5,838 nt of DNA from Dermatophilaceae bacterium (lineage in GTDB: Bacteria > Actinomycetota > Actinomycetes > Actinomycetales > Dermatophilaceae), in contig JABFXB010000500.1 of assembly GCA_013361975.1 (NCBI GenBank), positions 1-5,838 of the forward strand, in the 5' to 3' direction. Below the pieces are notes generated by a model that was not told the origin of the DNA, did no database searches, and saw nothing but the letters and a program-made list of their open reading frames with translations. A program made the translations under genes and the position numbers. Positions 1 to 4,541 of this stretch are shown here, piece by piece (the first letter of the stretch is position 1; each line of letters begins with the position of its first letter).

Positions 1-59
1 TCGATGTCCGGGAGCTGACTGGGGATGCCGTTGAGGATCGGGCCGGCCTCGGATGCCAC
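1..59 (-). CDS. aceE: Pyruvate dehydrogenase E1 component, N-terminal fragment
   Basis: Only the first 19 codons and two bases are present; the gene leaves the window at its left edge. Read on the minus strand from GTG at 59-57 it gives MASEAGPILNGIPSQLPDI. The segment PILNGIPSQLPDID resembles the start of actinobacterial homodimeric AceE, where a G(I/L)PSQ(L/V)PD(I/F)D stretch leads into the thiamine-diphosphate-dependent enzyme. AceE decarboxylates pyruvate and passes the acetyl group to E2 of the cytoplasmic pyruvate dehydrogenase complex. A GAAAGGA Shine-Dalgarno sequence lies 8 bases upstream and fixes the start. The divergent neighbours, DUF3052 and AhpE, are the same ones found beside aceE in mycobacteria, which supports the call. 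With so few residues, the identity rests on this short match plus context. Confidence 0.78.
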   Translation of the reverse strand, partial: MASEAGPILNGIPSQLPDI

Positions 60-67
60 GTCGTGGG

Positions 68-74
68 TCCTTTC
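68..74 (-). promoter_or_regulatory. Ribosome binding site of aceE
   Basis: GAAAGGA on the minus strand, separated by 8 bases from the GTG at 59-57. It decides the aceE start, since no other start codon in that frame lies close to it. Confidence 0.6.
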
Positions 75-91
75 TCGTCGCGTCCGCTGCG

Positions 92-113
92 GGCGTGGCC
101 GGTCGGCCACGCC
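92..113. promoter_or_regulatory. 10-bp inverted repeat in the aceE leader
   Basis: GGCGTGGCCG (92-101), then GT, then CGGCCACGCC (104-113): a perfect 10-bp inverted repeat with a 2-base centre. It lies 33 bases upstream of the aceE GTG and just downstream of the candidate aceE promoter. It could be a protein operator, or an RNA hairpin (9 bp with a 4-base loop) in the aceE leader. I do not recognise the cognate regulator. Confidence 0.45.
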
Positions 114-125
114 GCTGCTCAGCCC

Positions 126-155
126 ATCCTCTACCAATCCGTGGTGACCGTCACA
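126..155 (-). promoter_or_regulatory. Candidate aceE promoter with a palindrome over the -35
   Basis: On the minus strand, TGTGAC (155-150) lies 18 bases before GAGGAT (131-126), or 16 before TAGAGG (133-128). This is a plausible actinobacterial -35/-10 pair whose start point would be about 60 bases upstream of the aceE GTG. The palindrome GTGAC-C-GTCAC (144-154) covers the -35 box, the position expected of a repressor site. The hexamers match the consensus only moderately, so the assignment is tentative. Confidence 0.35.
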
Positions 156-241
156 CTCGGGTCCAACGATCGGGGCGCTGATGTGGGCGCCGACTGGGCG
201 TTGTGCCGACGCGGGACCGGGCTTGCGCGGTAGCGTCGGAA

Positions 242-253
242 CCAGTGCACTGG
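242..253. promoter_or_regulatory. 12-bp perfect palindrome
   Basis: CCAGTGCACTGG is perfectly self-complementary. It lies in the divergent region about 100 bases upstream of the DUF3052 start and 6 bases after a TAnnnT-type hexamer, TAGCGT (231-236). If that hexamer is a -10 box, the palindrome sits at the transcription start, where a repressor could block it. I recognise no -35 box and no regulator. Confidence 0.35.
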
Positions 254-262
254 ATGCCGTGG

Positions 263-290
263 CCGTGACGGCGCGATGTCGGTGTCACGG
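263..290. promoter_or_regulatory. Interrupted inverted repeat CCGTGAC-N14-GTCACGG
   Basis: CCGTGAC (263-269) and GTCACGG (284-290) are perfect reverse complements, and the half-site centres are 21 bp apart, about two helical turns. The GTGAC/GTCAC core is the same as in the compact palindrome at 144-154, so one regulator might read both sides of the divergent region. The 14-base spacing rules out a standard CRP/GlxR site (TGTGA-N6-TCACA). The rest of this intergenic stretch (61-355) holds no gene that I can support. Confidence 0.35.
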
Positions 291-339
291 GTAAGGCAGT
301 TGCGAACGACCACAGCACCAGGGCCCGTGGGCCGCGACC

Positions 340-346
340 GAGAGGA
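340..346 (+). promoter_or_regulatory. Ribosome binding site that decides the DUF3052 start
   Basis: GAGAGGA lies 9 bases before GTG 356 but only 3 bases before GTG 350. The spacing favours GTG 356, so the protein begins MSETAG rather than MTVSETAG. Confidence 0.55.
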
Positions 347-355
347 CCGGTGACA

Positions 356-772
356 GTGAGCGAGACCGCGGGAGCGGCGTCCTTCAGCAAGCTCGGATTT
401 GCGCAGGGGCAGGTCATCCAGGAGTTCGGCCATGACGACGACGTCGACGACGACCTGCGGTTCGGCATCGAGGACGTCATCGGTAGCGAGCTCGAGGACG
501 AGGACTTCAACGAGGGCGCGGACGGGGTGCTTCTCTGGTACCGCGACGGCGACGAGGACCTCGTCGACCTCATGGTCGACGGGCTGACCAAACTCTTCGA
601 CCAGGGCTTCATCGTGCTGCTCACGCCGAAGGCGGGGCGTCCCGGCCACGTCGACGCGAGCGAGGTCGAGGAGGCCGCCTCGACGGCCGGCCTCGTCACG
701 GGCGGCCAGGTCAACGTCGCCAGGGAGTGGGCGGCGACGCGGCTGATGCCGCCGAAGGGGCCGAGGCGCTGA
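356..772 (+). CDS. DUF3052 family protein (function unknown)
   Basis: A 138-residue soluble, strongly acidic protein with no signal peptide, membrane segment or catalytic motif that I can identify. It resembles the actinobacterial DUF3052 family. KLGFAQGQVIQEFGHDDDVD (residues 12-31) matches the family's opening, followed by an acidic block (about 45-53), the core VLLWYRDGDEDLVDLM (58-73) and GFIVLLTPKAGRPGHV (84-99). The tail ends ATRLMPPKGPRR, close to the family's usual C-terminus. The role of the family is not established. Its place between divergent aceE and an AhpE-type peroxiredoxin is shared with mycobacteria, so a link to central carbon or redox control is possible but only inferred. 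The start is GTG 356, chosen for its 9-base spacing from GAGAGGA; GTG 350 is the alternative. The next gene begins 43 bases downstream. Confidence 0.82.
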   Translation: MSETAGAASFSKLGFAQGQVIQEFGHDDDVDDDLRFGIEDVIGSELEDEDFNEGADGVLLWYRDGDEDLVDLMVDGLTKLFDQGFIVLLTPKAGRPGHVDASEVEEAASTAGLVTGGQVNVAREWAATRLMPPKGPRR

Positions 773-802
773 CGGCGGTTCGGGCCGGCGCCCGTGGGGT
801 GA

Positions 803-815
803 CACACTGGCGGGC
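803..815 (+). promoter_or_regulatory. Candidate -10 box for a leaderless peroxiredoxin transcript
   Basis: CACACT (803-808) lies 7 bases before ATG 816, the distance expected if transcription starts at or next to the start codon. No Shine-Dalgarno sequence is visible before the ATG. The hexamer differs from TAnnnT at its first base and no good -35 is seen, so this is weak support. Confidence 0.3.
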
Positions 816-1340
816 ATGATGAACGCGCACCCGACAGAGTCGGTCCACGCGGCCGCCCCACTGGGTGTCGGCGAGCTCGCCCCCGACTTCACGCTCGTCG
901 ACCAGTACGGCGTCGACGTGAGCCTCTCCTCGGTGCGCGACGTCAAGAACGCCGTCGTGGTCTTCTACCCGGCGGCCTTCTCGGGCATCTGCCGCGGCGA
1001 GCTGCGCGAGATCCGCGACGGGCTCGAGGACTTCCAGGACGACGACATCCAGGTGTTCGCGATCTCCTGCGACTCGATGTACACGCTGCGCGCCTGGGCC
1101 GACGCGGAGGGGCACTTCTTCCCGCTGCTGTCGGACTTCTGGCCGCACGGCGAGGTGGCCCGCCGCTACGGCGTGCTGGACGACGAGGAGGGCTACGCGA
1201 CACGCGGCACGTTCCTCGTCGACCGCTCCGGTCGCATCGTCTGGACCGAGGTGCGCGGCATCGGCCACGGGCGTGACTTCGCGGCATACCGGCAGGCGCT
1301 CGCGGCTCTCCGCGCGAGCACAGCGGATGCCGTAGGCTGA
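816..1340 (+). CDS. ahpE: AhpE-type peroxiredoxin
   Basis: A 174-residue cytoplasmic thioredoxin-fold peroxidase that reduces hydrogen peroxide, organic peroxides or peroxynitrite. The peroxiredoxin signature PAAFSGIC (residues 52-59) places the peroxidatic cysteine at C59 with P52 and S56, where many homologs have Thr. The block FPLLSDFWPHG (102-112) and TRGTFLVDRSG (129-139), with the conserved active-site arginine R130, are typical of AhpE. In M. tuberculosis the one-Cys AhpE is recycled by mycothiol/mycoredoxin, and the same is plausible here. This protein has a second cysteine, C85, in AISCDS, where the mycobacterial enzyme as I recall it has none. The first 18 or so residues extend beyond the mycobacterial N-terminus and look disordered. 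ATG 816 is followed at once by ATG 819. The neighbours DUF3052 and aceE match the mycobacterial locus. Confidence 0.92.
   Translation: MMNAHPTESVHAAAPLGVGELAPDFTLVDQYGVDVSLSSVRDVKNAVVVFYPAAFSGICRGELREIRDGLEDFQDDDIQVFAISCDSMYTLRAWADAEGHFFPLLSDFWPHGEVARRYGVLDDEEGYATRGTFLVDRSGRIVWTEVRGIGHGRDFAAYRQALAALRASTADAVG
1333..1338 (+). promoter_or_regulatory. Possible -10 box for tRNA-Val
   Basis: TAGGCT fits TAnnnT and overlaps the peroxiredoxin stop codon (1338-1340), about 36 bases before the mature tRNA 5' end. I see no convincing -35. The gap also contains a short GCCGG/CCGGC stem (1350-1364) without a T tract. The tRNA may instead be co-transcribed with the upstream gene. Confidence 0.25.
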
Positions 1341-1374
1341 CCGCCGCCTGCCGGTGCAGCCGGCCGGCGCGTGA

Positions 1375-1447
1375 GGGCCTGTAGCTCAGTTGGTAGAGCA
1401 CCGCGTTTACACCGCGGGTGTCGTCGGTTCGAGCCCGGCCGGGCCCA
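1375..1447 (+). tRNA. tRNA-Val (anticodon UAC)
   Basis: A complete 73-base cloverleaf. The acceptor stem GGGCCTG (1375-1381) pairs with CGGGCCC (1440-1446), with one T-G pair. The D arm is GCTC/GAGC around AGTTGGTA. The anticodon stem CCGCG/CGCGG encloses loop TTTACAC with anticodon TAC (1408-1410), which reads GUA and other valine codons. The variable loop has 5 bases, and the T arm GTCGG/CCGGC encloses TTCGAGC. The discriminator is A1447. CCA is not encoded (CGT follows), so it must be added by the CCA-adding enzyme after 3' trimming. The Nif3 start codon begins two bases after the discriminator, which ties tRNA 3' processing to the 5' end of the next message. Confidence 0.96.
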
Positions 1448-1448
1448 C

Positions 1449-2351
1449 GTGGACGACCCAGCCCCCGATCCCCGGGGAGACCTCCGGCTGCGCGACGTCG
1501 TCGCGGCGCTGGAGTCCCTCTACCCGCTCGAGAGCGCGGCCGACTGGGACCGCGTCGGTCTCGTCGCCGGCGACCCCGACCAGCCCGTACGCCGCATCCT
1601 CTTCGCGCTGGACCCGACCCTCGCCGTCATCGACGAGGCGAGCGCCTGGGGCGCGGACCTGCTCGTGACCCACCACCCTCTGCTGCTGCGCGGGGTCCAC
1701 TCGGTCGCGACGACGAGCGCCAAGGGCGCCTCGGTGACCGCGCTCGTGCGAGCCGGCCTCGCGCTGTGGGTCGGTCACACCAATGCCGACGTCGCCGATC
1801 CCGGAGTCTCCGGCGTGCTGGCCGACGCGCTCGGGCTCACCGAGCAGCGGCCCCTGTCGAGCGAGGGCGCGAACGCGATCGGCCGCGTGGGCGTGCTGCC
1901 CGCGCCGACCAGCCTGGCCGGGTTCGCCGACGCGCTGGCGAAGGCGCTGCCGGCGACCGCGGGCGGCATCCGGGTCAGCGGCGACCCCGAGGCCGAGGTG
2001 TCGGTCGTGGCGGTCATGGGCGGTTCCGGCGACGACCGCTTCGACGACGTGCGGACGAGCGGCGCTGACGTCTACGTGACCGCGGACCTGCGCCACCACC
2101 CGGTGCTCGAGGCCCGCGAGGAGGCCCGCGGCGGTCGTCCCTTCCTCGTCGACGCCGGGCACTGGGCCACCGAGTCCCTCTGGCTCGCCGACGGCCGGGA
2201 GCGGCTCCTCGCCGCGCTGGAGCACACCGCCGGAGCGACTAGGGTCGAGGCCAGAGTCTCAGCCATCCGCACCGAGCCGTGGACGTTCGTCGTCGGTGCG
2301 AACGCCGCCCGGGATCACCGGTCGGCAACAGAACCCGGAGGTGTGTCCTGA
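1449..2351 (+). CDS. Nif3-like dinuclear metal centre protein (YbgI/YqfO family)
   Basis: A 300-residue member of the widely conserved Nif3/DUF34 family, soluble proteins that bind two metal ions in a hydrolase-like pocket. The physiological substrate is not settled; some members are annotated as GTP cyclohydrolase 1 type 2, without general support. Expected metal-site motifs are present: THHPLLLRG (H75, H76), GHTNADVADPGVS (H110, D114) and GHWATE (H238, E242). The opening LRLRDVVAALESLYPLESAADWDRVG, given here as two adjoining parts LRLRDVVAALE and SLYPLESAADWDRVG (12-37), is typical of actinobacterial homologs. GTG 1449 is the only usable start between the tRNA and this conserved N-terminus. 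It has no Shine-Dalgarno sequence, because the bases before it are the tRNA acceptor stem. The stop codon overlaps the next gene's start (CTGA), implying translational coupling. The last 16 or so residues are a non-conserved tail. Confidence 0.9.
   Translation: MDDPAPDPRGDLRLRDVVAALESLYPLESAADWDRVGLVAGDPDQPVRRILFALDPTLAVIDEASAWGADLLVTHHPLLLRGVHSVATTSAKGASVTALVRAGLALWVGHTNADVADPGVSGVLADALGLTEQRPLSSEGANAIGRVGVLPAPTSLAGFADALAKALPATAGGIRVSGDPEAEVSVVAVMGGSGDDRFDDVRTSGADVYVTADLRHHPVLEAREEARGGRPFLVDAGHWATESLWLADGRERLLAALEHTAGATRVEARVSAIRTEPWTFVVGANAARDHRSATEPGGVS
2337..2343 (+). promoter_or_regulatory. Shine-Dalgarno sequence for a CTG start
   Basis: GGAGGTG is the strongest ribosome binding site in the window, and its GGAGG core ends 6 bases before CTG 2348. 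No ATG, GTG or TTG in the zinc-ribbon frame lies at a workable distance, so it points to CTG as the start. Confidence 0.65.
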
Positions 2352-3088
2352 AAGCCGACCCGTCCCGTCAGTGGCGCCTGCTCGACCTGCAGGCCATCGA
2401 CACGCGCCTGGACCAGATCGCGCACGCAAAGGCGAACCTCCCTCAGACGCCTGCGGTGCAGGCGGCCCGACGCGAGCTGTCCGCCCTCGAGACGGAGATC
2501 GTCAACGCGCGCACGGCCGCCGGCGACGTGCAGCGCGAGCTGACGAAGTCCGAGCAGGACGTCCAGCTCGTGCGCGACCGCGCCGCGCGCAACCAGTCGC
2601 GGCTCGACGCGGGGCAGGGCAGCGCCAAGGACCTGCAGGCGCTGCAGCACGAGCTGGCCTCGCTGGCGCGCCGCCAGTCCGAGCTCGAGGACGTCGAGAT
2701 CGAGGTCATGGAGCGTTCCGAGACCCTCACGGCGAAGGTCGCCGAGCTCGAGGCACGCCACGCCGAGCTCGTCCAGAAGGTGCAGGCCCTCGAGGTCGAG
2801 CGCGACGCCGCCGTCGAGAAGCTCGACGCCGAGGCGGTCCAGGTCGGCTCCGGGCGGGCGAACATCGTCGCCGGCATCGGCGACGACCTCGCGGCCCTCT
2901 ACGAGAAGATCCGCGCCTCCAGCGGGGGGCTCGCCGCTGCCGAGCTGCGCCACCGCCGGTGCGGCGGCTGCCGGCTCGAGCTCGGCAACGTCGACCTCGA
3001 CCGCATCCGCCGCGCTCCCCAGGACGAGGTCGTGCGGTGCGAGGAGTGCCGCCGCATCATGATCCGCACCGGCGAGTCCGGTCTGTGA
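2348..3088 (+). CDS. Coiled-coil protein with C4-type zinc ribbon
   Basis: A 246-residue cytoplasmic protein. Residues about 35-185 form a long helical, coiled-coil-like region rich in Glu, Arg, Ala and Leu, containing the family landmark KDLQALQHELASL. A C-terminal zinc ribbon follows, with C205-x2-C208 and C231-x2-C234 (RRCGGCRLELG ... VVRCEECRRIM). This matches the actinobacterial family of M. tuberculosis Rv2229c; members are often annotated as zinc-ribbon or nucleic-acid-binding proteins, but the role is unproven. The start is unusual: homologs begin MKAD, and here KAD is directly preceded by CTG 2348 with a good GGAGG upstream. The CTG overlaps the Nif3 stop as CTGA. The only standard upstream start, GTG 2279, would add 23 residues inside nif3 and has no site before it. 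Seven bases separate this gene from the RNase H gene. Confidence 0.88.
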   Translation: MKADPSRQWRLLDLQAIDTRLDQIAHAKANLPQTPAVQAARRELSALETEIVNARTAAGDVQRELTKSEQDVQLVRDRAARNQSRLDAGQGSAKDLQALQHELASLARRQSELEDVEIEVMERSETLTAKVAELEARHAELVQKVQALEVERDAAVEKLDAEAVQVGSGRANIVAGIGDDLAALYEKIRASSGGLAAAELRHRRCGGCRLELGNVDLDRIRRAPQDEVVRCEECRRIMIRTGESGL

Positions 3089-3095
3089 GCTGCAG

Positions 3096-4103
3096 GTGAG
3101 CCCAGCGTCTCGTGGGGCGGGCCGCCGGCTCGTCGTCGAGGCTGACGGCGGCTCGCGCGGCAACCCCGGGGTGGCTGGCTACGGCGCGCTCGTGCGCGAC
3201 CCCGAGACCGGCGCCGTGCTCGTCGAGCTGGCCGAGCCGCTCGGCAGGCAGAGCAACAACGTCGCCGAGTACTCCGGGCTCATCGCCGGGCTCCGTGCCG
3301 TCCTGGACATCGACGCCGGCGCCGACGTGCGCGTCAAGATGGACTCCAAGCTCGTCGTCGAGCAGATGTCGGGGCGCTGGAAGATCAAGCACGAGGACAT
3401 GCGACGTCTCGCCCTCGAGGCCCGCGAGATCTGTGCCGAGATCTCCGACCGTGGCGGCAGCGTCGACTTCGAGTGGATCCCGCGCGAGCGGAACAAGGCC
3501 GCCGACGCCCTGAGCAACGAGGCGATGGACGGCAAGAGGGTGCACCGCGTCCTCACCGGCGACGCCCGGGCGGCCGCCGAGACAGCCGAGACAGCCGCCG
3601 CCGAGCCGGGCGTCGCGACCGACGACGTGGCCGCCCCGGCCTCGGCCGCCGTGGCCGTCCGCCCGCTGCGGCTCCTTCTCGTCCAGACACCTCTCGACGA
3701 CGGCCCGTCCCGGGCGATCGTGGCGGCGGTGCGGCGCCTCGTCGGGCCGGGAGCCCTCGTGGTGGGCGCCGACGACGAGCAGTCGGCACGCGTCGGCCGA
3801 GACATCGCCGCTGCCGTCGAGACCGACGCGACGGCGACCGGCGACTGGTCGGGCCGGGCACCCGGCGAGGGCGCCGACGCCACGGTCGTCACGGCATACC
3901 GAAGCCTGGTGGCGGCCGGTGGCACCGTGGTCGCGGTGACGAGCCGGCGTGGGGTGCTGTCGGTGCTCGCCGACGTGCTCGGGACCCCGGTCGACCGCTT
4001 CTGGGCCCTCGCCACGGCGCCGGGGAGTCTCACCGCCGTCGAGGTCTGGGAGGACGGGTCGGCGTCGGTGGCTTTCACCAATCGGACCGACCATCTCGCC
4101 TGA
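3096..4103 (+). CDS. rnhC: RNase HI with degenerate histidine-phosphatase-like C-terminal domain
   Basis: A 335-residue protein. Residues 11-147 form an RNase HI domain that cuts RNA in RNA:DNA hybrids. The four catalytic acids are visible: D17 in EADGGSRGNPG, E58 in NNVAEYSGL, D83 in MDSKLVVEQM and D137 in NKAADALS. An Ala-rich linker (about 150-188) follows, then a region equivalent to the acid-phosphatase domain of M. tuberculosis Rv2228c (RnhC). Here that domain is about 147 residues, shorter than usual. The catalytic RHG motif is absent (RLLLVQTPLDD, 192-202) and the second conserved histidine is replaced (VVAVTSRRG, 278-286). The RNase H part should be active; the C-terminal part is probably not a phosphatase. 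GTG 3096 has only a weak ribosome site and follows the zinc-ribbon stop by 7 bases, suggesting coupling. The symbol is borrowed from the mycobacterial homolog. Confidence 0.9.
   Translation: MSPASRGAGRRLVVEADGGSRGNPGVAGYGALVRDPETGAVLVELAEPLGRQSNNVAEYSGLIAGLRAVLDIDAGADVRVKMDSKLVVEQMSGRWKIKHEDMRRLALEAREICAEISDRGGSVDFEWIPRERNKAADALSNEAMDGKRVHRVLTGDARAAAETAETAAAEPGVATDDVAAPASAAVAVRPLRLLLVQTPLDDGPSRAIVAAVRRLVGPGALVVGADDEQSARVGRDIAAAVETDATATGDWSGRAPGEGADATVVTAYRSLVAAGGTVVAVTSRRGVLSVLADVLGTPVDRFWALATAPGSLTAVEVWEDGSASVAFTNRTDHLA
3576..3593 (+). repeat. Tandem 9-bp duplication in the RNase H linker
   Basis: GCCGAGACA occurs twice in direct tandem (3576-3584, 3585-3593) and adds the repeated residues AET/AET to the Ala-rich linker. 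It looks like a slippage duplication in unconstrained linker sequence. Confidence 0.6.
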
Positions 4104-4115
4104 CGGACGCCGTGC

Positions 4116-4121
4116 CATAGT
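4116..4121 (+). promoter_or_regulatory. -10 box for a leaderless rhodanese-metZ transcript
   Basis: CATAGT matches four of six bases of TATAAT. It ends 6 bases before ATG 4128, so transcription would start at or next to the start codon. The 24-base gap after the RNase H stop contains no Shine-Dalgarno sequence, which fits a leaderless start common in actinobacteria. No clear -35 is seen. Confidence 0.45.
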
Positions 4122-4127
4122 CGCTGC

Positions 4128-4541
4128 ATGAGCTATGCCGGTGACGTGACCCCCGAGCAGGCCTGGACGGCCCTGCGCGACGAGCCGGGTGCGGTGCTCG
4201 TCGACGTGCGCACGAGGGCGGAGTGGTCGTACGTCGGCCTGCCCGACCTCGGCCCGATCGGCAAGGAGGTCGTGCTCGTCGAGTGGCAGTCCTTCCCCGA
4301 CGGCCGCGTCAACGAGGACTTCGTCGACGAGCTGGAGGCGGCGGGCGTCGGCAAGGAGCAGTCGGTCTACTTCCTGTGCCGCTCGGGCGTGCGTTCGATC
4401 AGCGCCGCCGAGGCGGCCACGGCCGCGGGCTGGGCCGAGTCGCGGAACGTGCTCGAAGGCTTCGAGGGCCCGCACGACGCGCAGCGCCACCGCACCGTCT
4501 CGGGTTGGAAGGTCGCGGGTCTGCCGTGGGTGCAGGGATGA
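4128..4541 (+). CDS. Single-domain rhodanese (sulfurtransferase)
   Basis: A 137-residue cytoplasmic rhodanese-domain protein. VLVDVRTRAEW (residues 23-33) is the conserved CH2A-like segment. The active-site loop FLCRSGVRS (82-90) carries the persulfide-forming cysteine C84 within C-R-S-G-V-R-S. The C-terminal NVLEGFEG and GWKVAGLPW segments match the fold's closing motif. It closely resembles M. tuberculosis Rv0390, which precedes metZ (Rv0391) in the same way. The last base triplets overlap metZ as ATGA, so the two are translated together. By inference it may supply or channel reduced sulfur, or persulfide, to homocysteine synthesis; the actual sulfur donor is unknown. ATG 4128 is the only sensible start and has no ribosome site, consistent with a leaderless message from the CATAGT box. 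Confidence 0.93.
   Translation: MSYAGDVTPEQAWTALRDEPGAVLVDVRTRAEWSYVGLPDLGPIGKEVVLVEWQSFPDGRVNEDFVDELEAAGVGKEQSVYFLCRSGVRSISAAEAATAAGWAESRNVLEGFEGPHDAQRHRTVSGWKVAGLPWVQG

Noticed and set aside
144..154. CRP/GlxR binding site
   Set aside because: The GTGAC/GTCAC arms are 1 base apart rather than giving TGTGA-N6-TCACA, so the spacing does not fit.
350..355. GTG 350 as the DUF3052 start
   Set aside because: Only 3 bases separate it from GAGAGGA; GTG 356 has 9-base spacing and gives the shorter N-terminus. The difference is two residues and remains uncertain.
781..794. CGGGC-CGGC-GCCCG stem after DUF3052 as a terminator
   Set aside because: Only 5 bp, no T tract, and short GC stems like this are common by chance in such DNA.
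131..946. Long minus-strand open frames opposite DUF3052, Nif3, zinc ribbon, RNase H and MetZ
   Set aside because: They are antisense shadows typical of high-GC DNA: Arg/Pro/Ala/Ser-rich, no domain motifs, no ribosome sites, and opposite well-identified genes.
1371..1448. Nif3 starting upstream at GTG 1371
   Set aside because: This would translate the whole tRNA-Val as protein. The translated tRNA residues have no similarity to the Nif3 N-terminus.
2279..2347. GTG 2279 as the zinc-ribbon gene start
   Set aside because: It overlaps nif3 by 73 bases, adds a Cys/Arg-rich stretch not expected in the family, and has no ribosome site; CTG 2348 fits better.
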